This document shows, in pieces, positions 21,287 through 31,442 of a DNA stretch of 64,000 nucleotides. The DNA lies in contig OX419760.1 of the NCBI GenBank assembly GCA_948567375.1, positions 61,500,911 to 61,564,910 on the forward strand, written 5' to 3'. The stretch comes from Lunularia cruciata (taxonomy: Eukaryota > Streptophyta > Marchantiopsida > Lunulariales > Lunulariaceae). The notes beneath the pieces were generated by a model. That model worked only from the letters and a program-made list of their open reading frames with translations, made no database searches and had not been told where the DNA came from. The translations under genes were made by a program, and so were the position numbers. Numbering within the stretch: position 1 is the stretch's first letter; each line of letters begins with the position of its first letter.

Positions 21287-21724
21287 AGAGTATGGACAAA
21301 GGAAATCAAAAGGAAGGACATTGAGAGAAGGGTTGCAAAGGAGAAATTTTCAGAAAAGAGACCTGGATGTGCAAGAGTTTAAGAGTTTGGATATAGGGAA
21401 GGTAGAAGAGAAATTGAGAGAGAGGGCATTGGAGAAATGGTTGCAGAGGAGAGTATTTTTGAAGGAAAGGAGAAGTGGTTGTGTAGGGGTCTTTTTTTCT
21501 CTCTTTTTTAAGAGTATGGATAGGGGAAATCAAAAGGAAGGACATTGAGAGAAGCGCTGCAAAGGAGAAATTTTGAGATAAAAGACCTTGTTGTGCAATA
21601 GTTTAAGAGTCTGGACAAAGGGAAGGTGGAATAAGAGTCAAAAGAAGTTTTGAGAAGTGGCTACAGGGAGAGATTTTTGACGGAAAGGAGACCTGGTTGT
21701 GTAAGGGAATTGGAGAGTTTGGAC
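21287..21724. repeat. Duplication of about 225 bp in E1
   Basis: GGAAATCAAAAGGAAGGACA with the following GAGAAG...TGCAAAGGAGAAATTTT appears at about 21300 and again at about 21525. It ends at the gypsy-2 insertion point. Confidence 0.7.
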
Positions 21725-22403
21725 TGTGAGCCGGCCTGTCTCTCACTCAGGATGAACCTCTGATGGCTATTATGGTAGCGCACCATGGACTAAGAAGGCA
21801 AGGAACCCCAACTCCATCATACTCCTCCAAGGCTAACACTCCAAGACTCAAGACATTGCTCACTAGAGAACTCAATGAGAGAGAGATAGTTGCAAATGAA
21901 AGGATGATGAGTACCTCCTCACTCCTTGTTTATATACTTGTGAAATAGTTACGTACCAAAGTTACTAATTACCGTAGTAACTCAAGTTACTAGACTAAAA
22001 GTCAAGTAAAGTCAAAAAGTAGAAAGGAATATCCATTCACATGGGCATATTCCCCTTATCTTGACCCAACCACTAAAGCAAGGATTCCTTCACATGGGCT
22101 ATCCTTGGACTAAAGAAGAATCCAAAACAAAAAGGCTTGCGGGCCCAAGAGTTCTCAACTCTTCCCCCAAAGCCAAACACCTAGGAATAATACCAAGTCA
22201 ACACACTAAAATCCAAAATAGTGGTGCTCATCTTTTCTACTTCCTCTAAAGTAAGGTCCCATCTATCTTAGCTATGACTAACTTTAGCTAACCATGACTA
22301 ATATAGAACCATCCTTTATCTCTATATAAATAATATCTCTTAAGTACTTGTAATACCAAGCTAAATATCACAATACCACACACATGCACAAATGGGTGTT
22401 ACA
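21725..22403 (-). repeat. gypsy-2 3' LTR
   Basis: On the sense (-) strand it begins TGTAACACCCATTTG and ends CGGCTCACA. A TATA-like GTATATAAACA lies at about 21931-21941 (reverse). It differs from the 5' LTR by an A/T at about 21975 and a C/T at about 22164. Confidence 0.93.
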
Positions 22404-22451
22404 TTTACCCCCGGACTAAGTTTTCACTTTGTCCTCAAAGTGAAGGTCTCT

Positions 22452-23513
22452 CTACCTTCTATGGTACATCTTCAACTTATCATGGTTAATCCTATCAAAG
22501 TGTCTTCCTCCCAACTCCTTGAGATCATAGGTGTAATTGCCCCACACCTTCTCTACTATGAAAGGTCCAAAGTACTTAGGCAAAAACTTCTTTTGCACTC
22601 TCTTGAATCGAATGGAATCAAACAACATTACCCAATCACCTTCTTTGAAAGGCTCCACCTTCTTCTTGCCTTGCCTCTTGTCATAGCTCTCCTTTTGTTT
22701 CCTTTGGGCTTGCTCCACTCGAACCATAGCAACTGCTCTTGCCTCTTCCAACTCCATGAGTTGATCCTTCCTTGACTTCCCTGCATCACTTCCTTGTGCT
22801 TTCTTCAATCTCCTATGAATGCTTTGGAAGGTAGGAAGATCAAAGTGAATAGGTAAGGTAGACTCAATACCATACACCAATTGGAATGGAGAATATCCAG
22901 TGGAAGTCTTCATGGTTGTCCTATACTCCCACAAAACTGCATGAATCCTCTTGTCCCAATGATGTTTAGCCCCCTCCATTTCTGCATCTTTGGCCAACAT
23001 CATGCACAAGGTCTGATTGGTTCTCTCTGCCAAGCCATTGGAATTTGGCTTATAGGATGTAGTTACTCTATGTGTGATAGAGAAATGTCGTAGCATGGCT
23101 GTAGTAATGCTTCCTATAAACTCTCCTCCTCTATCAGAAACCAACTCCAAAGGGCATCCAAACCTAGTGATAATGTGTTCATAAAGAAATCTATCCATTT
23201 CATCTTCATTCTTGTCCCTCAATGGTCTAGCCTCAACCCACTTGGTAAGGTAATCAGTAACTACCACAATGTACCGATTGTTCCTTGGGGTCCTATTGAG
23301 AGGTCCTACAAAATCAATTCCCCACTTCTCAAAAGGTCCTAGCAATGGAATTGATCTAAGTGGTGGAGTAGATGTAGACTTTCTAGCAAAAGCTTGACAA
23401 ACATGACAAGTTTTGCAATAATCAAGACAATCCTTGAAAATCCCTCTCCAATGGTAACCTGCATCTAGAATCTTGAAAGCAGTCACCTTTCCTGCAAAGT
23501 GTCCTCCACATAC
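22452..23513 (-). CDS. gypsy-2 integrase (downstream of one in-frame TAA)
   Basis: About 353 codons in the same frame as the upstream polyprotein. The second His of the HHCC finger is in CGGHFAGK and its Cys pair is in CKTCHVC. The catalytic core has KWGIDFVGPLNR (Asp), LELVSDRGGEF (Asp) and NSNGLAERTNQTL (Glu). The C-terminal part (FKEGDWVMLFDSIRFKRV, then FGPFIVEKVWGNYTYDL) is the SH3-like GPF/Y module, ending at HDKLKMYHRR. There is no chromodomain. Apart from the upstream stop the frame is open. Homologous fragments are at 39273-39719 and 43916-44395. Confidence 0.92.
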   Translation of the reverse strand, partial: VCGGHFAGKVTAFKILDAGYHWRGIFKDCLDYCKTCHVCQAFARKSTSTPPLRSIPLLGPFEKWGIDFVGPLNRTPRNNRYIVVVTDYLTKWVEARPLRDKNEDEMDRFLYEHIITRFGCPLELVSDRGGEFIGSITTAMLRHFSITHRVTTSYKPNSNGLAERTNQTLCMMLAKDAEMEGAKHHWDKRIHAVLWEYRTTMKTSTGYSPFQLVYGIESTLPIHFDLPTFQSIHRRLKKAQGSDAGKSRKDQLMELEEARAVAMVRVEQAQRKQKESYDKRQGKKKVEPFKEGDWVMLFDSIRFKRVQKKFLPKYFGPFIVEKVWGNYTYDLKELGGRHFDRINHDKLKMYHRR

Positions 23514-26500
23514 TTAACCTTCATGAAACTCCTTTAGGAGTAGGATAGACTCTTCCTTACCCACTGCTCTTCGAAGTAGACCATCTGCTCCTTGGTGAAA
23601 AAGAATATCCTCCACCATTGTGTAAGGTCTAGATCTTGCTGCAAGGGCCTTCCTCTCCCTAGCATGCATCCCTTCTGGATAGTTACCTCTTGTCACAAAA
23701 TCCACAATCTCCTTGTACTCCATTGGAATCTCTTGAGTGACTGAGATTGTCATGAGCTCCTCATCCGGGAAGGAATCATCTACTGGCTCATCTCCATCAT
23801 GATCATAGGCTCTAGATAACAAATCAGCATTTGCATGTTTCTTTCCTGGCTTATCCTCAATTGTGTAGTCATACTCAGACAAGAGTATCATCCACCTTGC
23901 TAGTCTCCCTTCAACATTAGGCTTGTTGAAGATGTACTTCAAAGCCTTGTGATCCGTGACAATTGTGGCTTTCCCTCCAATCAAGTAGTGTCTAAACTTC
24001 TTGAGACCAAAGATCACTGCCAACCCTTCTCTCTCTATGACAGAGTAGTTCTTCTCTGCTGAAACCATCTGCCTACTAGCATAAGCTATTGGATGATCAT
24101 GCCCATCTTGGTCTAATTGACTAAGAGTGCATCCTATAGCTACATTAGAAGCATCAGTGTAGAGGATGAAAGGCTTACTCCAATCAGGTTTAGCAAGAAT
24201 TGGAGCTACAACAAGGGATTGCTTGAGCTCCTCAAAAGCTTTGAGAGCCTCCTTGTCTTCCAAAATCACCATGTAATCTACACCCTTCTTCATGTAGATG
24301 GTCAATGCATAAGCCTTGTTGGAAAATGAGAAGATGAACCTCCTATAGTACCCAACCATTCCCAAGAATTGGCGTAACTTTGTCAAGCTTGAAGGGAATG
24401 GAAGGTCTGAGATTTTCCTCACCTTCTCAGGATCAACTGCTATTCCATCCTTGGAGATGATGTGCCCCAAAAGTAGACCTTCTTCACATCCAAAAATGCA
24501 CTTCTCTGGGTTGAGTGATGCATTTGCCTCATCCAAGCGTTGCAAGACTTTGATTAGGTGCTCAAAGTGCTCCTCCTTGCTCCCATAGACACAAAAGTCA
24601 TCAATGAAATCTCTCACAAATTTCCCAATGAAAGGTTCAAATACCTTGTTCATGAACCGTTGGAATGTGGCTGGAGCATTGCAAAGCCCAAAAGGCATGA
24701 CCTTGAAAGCGTAAGTTCCCCAAGGTGTGGTGAATGTGGTGAGTTGTTGATGCTCTGGTGCAATCTTTATTTGGTTATATCCACTATAACCATCTCCAAA
24801 ACTGTACCTCTCATGACCTGCAACCTCCTCCAAGATCTCATCAATGAATGGCAATGGGTAGTAGTCCTTCTTGGTAACAGCATTAAGCTCCTTGTAATCC
24901 ACACATACCCGAAGCTTGCCATTCTTTTTCTTCACAATGACAATTGGAGACACCCATTCTGAATTCTCCACCTCAAAGATAAATCCAGCCTCCTTGAGCT
25001 TATCAATCTCCTCCTTCACAACCAAAGATATTGGTGGGCTAATGCGACGTTGCTTTTGGCGGATTGGTCTTGCATGTGACTCCACCTCTATCTTGTGCTC
25101 CTCCAAGGTGACTTCCTTCAAATCCTTGTAACTAAAAGCAAACACATGGATGAACTTGCGGAAAATCTCCTCAAATCTCACCTTCTCCTCCTTGGTAACA
25201 TTTGGGCCATACTTGAGGGTAGATAACCTTCTCTCTACCTCCTCAAGTGTCAATGGTGATTTATCTGGGTCCTTCAAAACCTCTGGCTTAGGTGCAAAAT
25301 CCATAGCACACAAGGGATACACATCTGAATCAGATTCAGATTCATCTTCCTCCGTGGAAGTCTCCTCTTCCATGCTTGTGTCCACACCTGAAGCTCCTTC
25401 TTCAGAATCTGATTCCCAATAATTAGAAGATGGGGTATCTGAATGTGAAGTGTTGGTGGTGTTAGTCACAGGAACAGTGACTCTATGGTTTGATGGCCCA
25501 ATCCTCAAGTACCCTTTGTGCCATCGATCAGTTGTGCGTGCTGCTTTCAACCATGGCCTCCCAAGAAGTAAGTCATAGCTTGAATCCTTCAAGACTTGGA
25601 AAGTCATGAGATTTTGAACTCCCATAACTGAAACTACCACCTTATCCATCACCCCTACTGGTCGAACTTGTTGCTTGTTTGCCATGCTCACCACAAATGT
25701 TGAAGGTCTTGAGGGTATCATACCCAACTTCTTCATCAACCTTTCTGACATGGCATTCACTGCTGATCCTCCATCAACCAATGCATCCTTGATGTTGTGA
25801 CCATTCACTCTCACATCAATCTTGGAGGCATATTCACAAGCCTCCCATGGTGCTGGCTTGGCATCCACCACCCCCATTGATACTGGAACTTTTGCCTTCT
25901 TCTTCTTTTTGCTCCTTGTAGAACTCAAACCACCTCTAAGCTCCTTTCTCAAGGTAGGGTTCAAAGCAATTAATTGGCCCACTGTGATGTTAGCCTTGTG
26001 ACTACCAACATCCTCCAACACATTGTAGTTCCATTGTTGCTTTGAGATCAAGAAGTCCTCCATCCCCAACTTCTTCCTTGGAATCTTTGTTGTTGATGGT
26101 GTTGAGGTGCGAGTGCTCCTAGTAGACATAGGAGTATCCTTGCTTGAAGTAAATCCTTGAGAAGAGTGAACATCCTCTGCAAAACGAGCTCTCTTCTTCT
26201 CTTGTGCCAAAAGCTCCAAATTAAGACCCTTGGAGTTTGAGCACTCTCCCTTCTCATACTTGCTCTCAACCACATCTATGGATGCTATCCCCTTACCTTT
26301 GTTGGGATTAGGAGCCACTTGGGTTTCACTACCTCCCTCTTTCCCTCTATTGGCTCCCTCATAACCCCTTCCTCCATGGTAAGTGGAATTTGGGCAATTC
26401 CTTTGGATATGGCCTCTTCCTCCACAACCAAAACAATTTCTATCATTGAAATTGTTGGCTGGTTGGCCTCCTCTATATGGATAGTTTCCATAACTCCTAG

Positions 26501-27278
26501 GTCCTCTCCCTACATTCTGATCCACCTCTCTCTTCTCCCATAGTTGCACCACATTGATCTTGAGATCCGCAAGTTGTTCTGTGATGGTTTGGAGTGGATC
26601 TTTTGGTGGAGGTGCAAGAATTGGAGCAACTACTACTTGTGGTGCAACCCTTGTCACCAAAGTATCAGAAGTTCCACCATACTTGTAGCCTTGAGGAGGA
26701 TGCACAACCTCCTTCACCACCAAATAACTCTCATCCCCTTCGAAACTCTCCTCCATACGAATTGCGATCTTGATAGCTCCAACCTTGGAAGAAGGTTTCT
26801 CATATCTCACCTTGCTTCTAATTTGTGGTCTCAATCCTCCCACAAAATTCTTGGTGAGCATGGCCCCTATGCCAATCATTGTAGTCTCCACATCATCCCC
26901 ACCCTTCCTCAACACTATGCGAAATCTGGACTCCAACTTTTCCACTCTTTCCACATAGACCCTCACTTTCTCTCCATCTCCTTGCTTGAGAAATGTAACC
27001 TCACTCATCAATCTCTCATAACTCTCATCAGGAAGAAAGTTCTCAATGAGTGCTGAAGTCAAAGTCTCCCAAGACTCCTCTTCCCCCTCTCTCCTCTCTC
27101 TCTTTTGGTATTCTGACTCATACCATGTAAGTGCTGCATCCTCAAAGAAATCTGGTAATAATGAGGCCCACTCATTCTTCCTCCTCTCATTGTTTCCTAT
27201 GCAAGCTCTCTTGAAGTCTCTCACAAAGGCCTCCACATCTTCTCCATCCTTGCCAAAGAAAACCGGAAGTTTCCCCAT
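23514..27278 (-). CDS. gypsy-2 gag-protease-RT-RNase H polyprotein (1254 codons, then TAA)
   Basis: Start MGKLPVFFGKDGEDVEAFV at 27278. The Gag core is about residues 1-200, and the zinc knuckle CFGCGGRGHIQRNC is near residue 281. Protease: IKDALVDGGSAVNAM near residue 498 and YDLLLGRPWL. RT: VCVDYKELNAVTKKDYYPLP near 793, YSFGDGYSGYNQIKIAPEHQ, MPFGLCNAPATFQRFMNKVF, and VRDFIDDFCVYG near 890 carrying the catalytic Asp pair. RNase H: FILYTDASNVAIGCTLSQLD near 1039 to NADLLSRAYDHD. The frame stops at TAA (23514-23516) between the two His residues of the integrase zinc finger, and continues in frame. Either a recent CAA-to-TAA mutation or stop readthrough would explain it. Confidence 0.93.
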   Translation of the reverse strand: MGKLPVFFGKDGEDVEAFVRDFKRACIGNNERRKNEWASLLPDFFEDAALTWYESEYQKRERREGEEESWETLTSALIENFLPDESYERLMSEVTFLKQGDGEKVRVYVERVEKLESRFRIVLRKGGDDVETTMIGIGAMLTKNFVGGLRPQIRSKVRYEKPSSKVGAIKIAIRMEESFEGDESYLVVKEVVHPPQGYKYGGTSDTLVTRVAPQVVVAPILAPPPKDPLQTITEQLADLKINVVQLWEKREVDQNVGRGPRSYGNYPYRGGQPANNFNDRNCFGCGGRGHIQRNCPNSTYHGGRGYEGANRGKEGGSETQVAPNPNKGKGIASIDVVESKYEKGECSNSKGLNLELLAQEKKRARFAEDVHSSQGFTSSKDTPMSTRSTRTSTPSTTKIPRKKLGMEDFLISKQQWNYNVLEDVGSHKANITVGQLIALNPTLRKELRGGLSSTRSKKKKKAKVPVSMGVVDAKPAPWEACEYASKIDVRVNGHNIKDALVDGGSAVNAMSERLMKKLGMIPSRPSTFVVSMANKQQVRPVGVMDKVVVSVMGVQNLMTFQVLKDSSYDLLLGRPWLKAARTTDRWHKGYLRIGPSNHRVTVPVTNTTNTSHSDTPSSNYWESDSEEGASGVDTSMEEETSTEEDESESDSDVYPLCAMDFAPKPEVLKDPDKSPLTLEEVERRLSTLKYGPNVTKEEKVRFEEIFRKFIHVFAFSYKDLKEVTLEEHKIEVESHARPIRQKQRRISPPISLVVKEEIDKLKEAGFIFEVENSEWVSPIVIVKKKNGKLRVCVDYKELNAVTKKDYYPLPFIDEILEEVAGHERYSFGDGYSGYNQIKIAPEHQQLTTFTTPWGTYAFKVMPFGLCNAPATFQRFMNKVFEPFIGKFVRDFIDDFCVYGSKEEHFEHLIKVLQRLDEANASLNPEKCIFGCEEGLLLGHIISKDGIAVDPEKVRKISDLPFPSSLTKLRQFLGMVGYYRRFIFSFSNKAYALTIYMKKGVDYMVILEDKEALKAFEELKQSLVVAPILAKPDWSKPFILYTDASNVAIGCTLSQLDQDGHDHPIAYASRQMVSAEKNYSVIEREGLAVIFGLKKFRHYLIGGKATIVTDHKALKYIFNKPNVEGRLARWMILLSEYDYTIEDKPGKKHANADLLSRAYDHDGDEPVDDSFPDEELMTISVTQEIPMEYKEIVDFVTRGNYPEGMHARERKALAARSRPYTMVEDILFHQGADGLLRRAVGKEESILLLKEFHEG

Positions 27279-27512
27279 CTTAACCCCTCACTATCTTTCT
27301 TTTCTCTTAATTTTTTTTTCTCTTTTCTTTTCTCTCACTCTATTACTAATAGAGTATATACATGACTAACACCATCTGAGAATAATCCACTCTAGGGAAC
27401 ACAAAAGGTTCAGGTTGCTCCAAGATTTCTATAGCAACATCAAATCCTAGAGTGCATATTAATCTAACTCTCATGGATAGTTTATCCATAAGTTGAAAGA
27501 TTATCTCCATCA

Positions 27513-28010
27513 CTAATCTTGAGAACTAGCTGATGAAGGTGGTAGTATTTCTGTAGCTGTACTAAGACTCTCTCCAAGATCCTTCACCAAAGTTTCCAAA
27601 AGTGCTTTTACTCCACTACACTCATGTCCTTTTGGAAGTCCTTCAACTCCACAAACCTCACACAACTCCTTGGTCTTAGATCTTCTCCCTCCCAATCTTG
27701 GTGAAGAAGGTCCAACATGCAAACCCAAGTCAAGTAAGCCTCTCCTTTCCCTCAATCTCTTGCTCTCAAAGGTTAATGGACATGAACTTGCCTTATGTCC
27801 CTTCTCTCCACATAGAAAGCACTTAGACTCACTCTTTCCTCCAAGTGGTGTAGGTTTTTGGATCCTCTCAACACTCTCTTCAAATTCTATTGTAAACTCT
27901 CTTTTCCTCAAATCCACCCCTACAATCACCTCAAACCCTTGGGGAACCTTGCATAATCTCAATTTCCACTCTTGATGACCCTCCATGTTCCCAAAGATGA
28001 ATCTAAACAC
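27513..28010 (-). CDS. gypsy-2 leader ORF with zinc knuckle, function unknown
   Basis: A 165-residue frame upstream of gag on the same strand. It has an N-terminal beta-rich part (EWKLRLCKVPQGFEVIVGVD), a canonical CX2CX4HX4C knuckle (CFLCGEKGHKASSC), a basic segment, a second Cys/His cluster (CEVCGVEGLPKGHEC) and a Ser-rich tail. Upstream in the same frame, sequence such as EKFEINKKHV followed by one stop hints that the original ORF was longer. It could be a captured host nucleic-acid-binding fragment or an element-specific accessory protein. I do not recognise its family beyond the knuckle. Confidence 0.55.
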   Translation of the reverse strand: MFRFIFGNMEGHQEWKLRLCKVPQGFEVIVGVDLRKREFTIEFEESVERIQKPTPLGGKSESKCFLCGEKGHKASSCPLTFESKRLRERRGLLDLGLHVGPSSPRLGGRRSKTKELCEVCGVEGLPKGHECSGVKALLETLVKDLGESLSTATEILPPSSASSQD

Positions 28011-28822
28011 TCAAACATGCTTTTTGTTGATCTCAAACTTCTCATGCATGAGATCTCCACTCTGCAGAATTGACCCTTCCTCACAATGTCACTCAAATCT
28101 CCCAACGAATATGTCACAGTCCTCTGAAATTTTCCACACTTGATCACAACTCTAGGGCGTCCCTCCCTGCAAAATTTTAGATCTTTTCATCGAGCCATTT
28201 GGCCTAGACACCTTTCTATTCAGCACCCATATTTCAGATTTGGTCTGAAAACCACCCCCCTCACTTCAAAAACTCATAACGCACTGCGCAAAAATGATCT
28301 CTCTCTAATTTTTGTGGCACCAGGTAGGATACAATGCACTAAATTTTCTTGGAAATTTTCAGGACAATTCACTAAAAATTGAAGAAATGGCAGACTCTGT
28401 ACAATTTTCCAGAGAGCATGCAGTTGCGGGAGCACTTTACCCTATCAACTTTCAAAACTTCTAGCCCAGTGTGCATAGAAGCTCTCTCAATAATTTCAAG
28501 TGTGCTAACTGAAAGATAACCCAAGCTATCATGTGTAGAAATCTCAAGTCCAGATCTCAAACTTGAGATTTTGCCCAAAATCACTTTAATCCCCAAAATC
28601 TGCAATCCACCTCACACAATCTCTCCAATTCCTCTCATGTGTACAAGATGTACAAAATCACCTCAAAGACATCATAATGAACTACAGGGTATACAAATAG
28701 ATCTTGGTTCTCTAACATAAGTTCAGCCCTCTCCTCTCCTAATGTTCTCTCCAAGTGAGCTCTCATAGCCTCCTTCTGCCTAATGTAGAATTGGACGCGG
28801 AACATTATCTTGCCTTCTAGAG

Positions 28823-28842
28823 AGGTCCCGGCAACGGAACCA
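28823..28842 (-). other. Candidate gypsy-2 primer binding site
   Basis: On the - strand, TGGTTCCGTTGCCGGGACC starts four bases after the 5' LTR end. It resembles the TGGCGCCGTTGCCGGGG type (Asp tRNA) used by several plant gypsy elements, with mismatches. The tRNA identity is uncertain. Confidence 0.6.
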
Positions 28843-28846
28843 AAAA

Positions 28847-29525
28847 TGTGAGCCGGCCTGTCTCTCACTCAGGATGAACCTCTGATGGCTATTATGGTAG
28901 CGCACCATGGACTAAGAAGGCAAGGAACCCCAACTCCATCATACTCCTCCAAGGCTAACACTCCAAGACTCAAGACATTGCTCACTAGAGAACTCAATGA
29001 GAGAGAGATAGTTGCAAATGAAAGGATGATGAGTACCTCCTCACTCCTTGTTTATATACTTGTGAAATAGTTACGTACCAAAGTTACTAATTACCGTTGT
29101 AACTCAAGTTACTAGACTAAAAGTCAAGTAAAGTCAAAAAGTAGAAAGGAATATCCATTCACATGGGCATATTCCCCTTATCTTGACCCAACCACTAAAG
29201 CAAGGATTCCTTCACATGGGCTATCCTTGGACTAAAGAAGAATCCAAAACAAAAAGGCTTGCGGGCCCAAGAGTTCTCAACTCTTTCCCCAAAGCCAAAC
29301 ACCTAGGAATAATACCAAGTCAACACACTAAAATCCAAAATAGTGGTGCTCATCTTTTCTACTTCCTCTAAAGTAAGGTCCCATCTATCTTAGCTATGAC
29401 TAACTTTAGCTAACCATGACTAATATAGAACCATCCTTTATCTCTATATAAATAATATCTCTTAAGTACTTGTAATACCAAGCTAAATATCACAATACCA
29501 CACACATGCACAAATGGGTGTTACA
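28847..29525 (-). repeat. gypsy-2 5' LTR
   Basis: 679 bp, same ends and length as the 3' LTR. Right flank GGAC matches the left flank of the element. Confidence 0.93.
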
Positions 29526-31442
29526 GGACAAGATAGGAAGATAGTATTTTCAAGTTTTGGGAAGCCTTGGACTGGGATAGTGGAAAGAAAATTTTTGCAG
29601 CTTGCCCTAGACAATGATAGGAAAGAGAGAATTTGAGAGTCTGGCTTGTGCCCTAGTTTGTGACAGGTGGATAGAGAAGGAAGGAAGGAAAAGGAGTTTT
29701 GGGAGATTTTGAACTGTACAAGAAGGAAGATAGTGGGAAGGAGTTTCAGGAGATATTGTGTTGGACAGAACTAGACAGAGAAGGAAAGGGAGTAATTCAA
29801 GAGAACAATACTGGATAAAAGAGAAGTAAAATCGGGAGATTTTGTGTTGGCTTTTGCCCTAGACAAAGAAGTGAGAAGTGAAGGAGTTTTTGAGAGATTT
29901 TGCCCTGGACAGAGAAGTGAGAAGGGGAAGGAATTTTCAAGAGCTTGCCTTGAACTTGACAGGATGAAAAGAGAAGAGCTCAAGGGAATTTTCAAAGGAT
30001 TTGGTCCTGGGCTGTGAAATTGGGGAGGAGTATTTTTGAAGTTTGCGTGTGCCTTGGTTAGATGGAAGTGCAAGAATGGGGAAATTTCCAGGAGACTCTT
30101 GCTGATGCAGTGACAAGACAGTGAATGGACTTAGGGTTTTGAGGGAAGAGTGCTTCAGGAGAGAATGAGATGAGTTTTGTGAGGATTGACAAAAAAGAGT
30201 TTTTTTTGAGGAGAGTGCTTCAAGAGAATGAGATGACATTTGAGAGGAAAGGGTTTTACAAGACAAGAACTGTACTTTGAGGGAAGAACTATGGCTGATC
30301 AGGAGACAGTCAAGAGAAATTTTTGAGTTTGTTGTGAAGGTTTGAGAGTGAACCAAGAGAGACAGAAAGGAGTTTCAAAATTTTGTTGTGAAGGTTTGAG
30401 AGTGAACCAAGAGAGACAAAAAGGAGGAGTTTCAAAATTTTGTTGTGAAGGCTTGAGAGTGAACCAAGAGAGACAGGCAAAGAGAAATTTTTGAGCTTTA
30501 CAGTGAGGACCAAGAGAGCTAGAGACAAAAGAGTTTTTCAGGGTTAGAGAGGACTGAGCAGGAGCAAAGGGGAAAATTCAAAGCTTGAGTGAAGTTTCAA
30601 AGCGAAGCAAAAGAGCTAGAGACAACATAGCAGTTCTTGAAGGTTGGAGAATGGTTGATATTGGGCAGAAGATAGAGAGGCTATTTTCTTGAAGGTGATG
30701 TGAAGGTCTGATGTTGAAGTGATAGGGTAGAGAGAAGAGAAGGAGAGGCTTCAAATGCTGAGTGGTGAGTGACAGTTTGATAAAAGAGGAGTTGAGAAGA
30801 TTGTCTGCATGTGATTGGGCAAATTTGGATGCTCAGCTGGAATCTCTTGGTTTCACAGGTGATAAATTAGGAATGGTCACTCCATAGGAAAGAGTTTTTT
30901 GTCTTGTTTGACTTATAGCTGTATGACTGGTTGAAGAGGATGATTCATGATAAGATAAATGTACTCTGAATTATGGATGTTATGAAGGGAAGGGCTGCAT
31001 TTAGGAGCTCTTGGTCCAGTCTATATGATTGCACAATTCAGTGATTGATACAGCCGGGTTTTACCAGCATTAGTTGCTTGTGGCTATTTCACAAGTCTCA
31101 CCAGATCCATCTTAGGAATCTGTCCGAGCCAAGAGCCAAACCCATCGACCCGAATGTAAAAGAGAATTGGAAGCAATACTTTATAAGAGTAGAGCTACAA
31201 GGCCAAACACAATTGAACACTATAGATCTACTTTAGGATACAAGATCCAACATACAAACCCTGGGAGAAACCTACCTTGGGAACAATTAGAACAACCTGA
31301 CCTATTGGAACGAGCTTGCCAGCCATACCAAAAAAGGAAGAGAATACCAAACTTTGGGAAGACTCAAGCCATCGACACCAAACGCAACTAAGAACAAGTA
31401 GCCATGTGCCCAGTGCACTCTCAAGGACAAAACACTGCAACA
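29526..31442 (+). other. Right part of E1, non-coding
   Basis: Purine-rich, repetitive G/A sequence without a real gene. It ends in about 400 bp that resemble the ends of E2 and E4, sharing CCGGGTT, a TTGTGG...CACAA palindromic patch, CACCAGATC, and a final GTGCCCAGTGCACTCTC patch. It stops at CAACA, where the M/P protein resumes. Confidence 0.6.
30327..30478. repeat. Three-copy tandem repeat of about 54 bp in E1
   Basis: GTTGTGAAGG(T/C)TTGAGAGTG followed by AACCAAGAGAGACA and GGAGTTTCAAAATTT recurs three times in a row. Confidence 0.8.

Larger units (their letters stand above)
27279..28846 (-). other. gypsy-2 5' leader (1.57 kb)
   Basis: An unusually long stretch between 5' LTR and gag. 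It contains the 165-codon ORF at 27513-28010 and, nearer the LTR, a run of coding-like sequence at about 28670-28805 (FRVQFYIRQKEAMRAHLER). Between these, stops are frequent. Confidence 0.6.
21725..29525 (-). mobile_element. gypsy-2: young, nearly intact Ty3/gypsy element
   Basis: Both LTRs are 679 bp (21725-22403 and 28847-29525) and differ at about two positions. Flanks are GGAC on both sides, a 4-bp duplication. On the - strand the order is LTR, primer site, a leader with an extra zinc-knuckle ORF, gag-protease-RT-RNase H in one frame, integrase in the same frame after a single TAA, polypurine tract GGGGGTAAA, LTR. No chromodomain is visible. It lies inside the E1 minisatellite. Confidence 0.92.
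9829..31442 (+). mobile_element. E1: E-family element holding two nested retrotransposons
   Basis: E1 interrupts the M/P protein exactly: sequence coding ...QSKCP stops at 9828 and PEVKIVLQVLARLEEEN resumes at 31443. Left end is TGTTGTAAGG, right end CACTGCAACA. The right 100 bp matches the ends of E2 and E4. Flanks are CCAA (9825-9828) and CCGG (31443-31446): an imperfect 4-bp duplication consistent with CCGG after decay. After subtracting the nested chromovirus and gypsy-2, the remaining E1 sequence is minisatellite-rich and non-coding. Confidence 0.65.

Noticed and set aside
21725-29525. Chromodomain at the gypsy-2 integrase end
   Set aside because: The frame ends shortly after the GPF/Y-like module at KLKMYHRR; no chromodomain residues follow before the polypurine tract.
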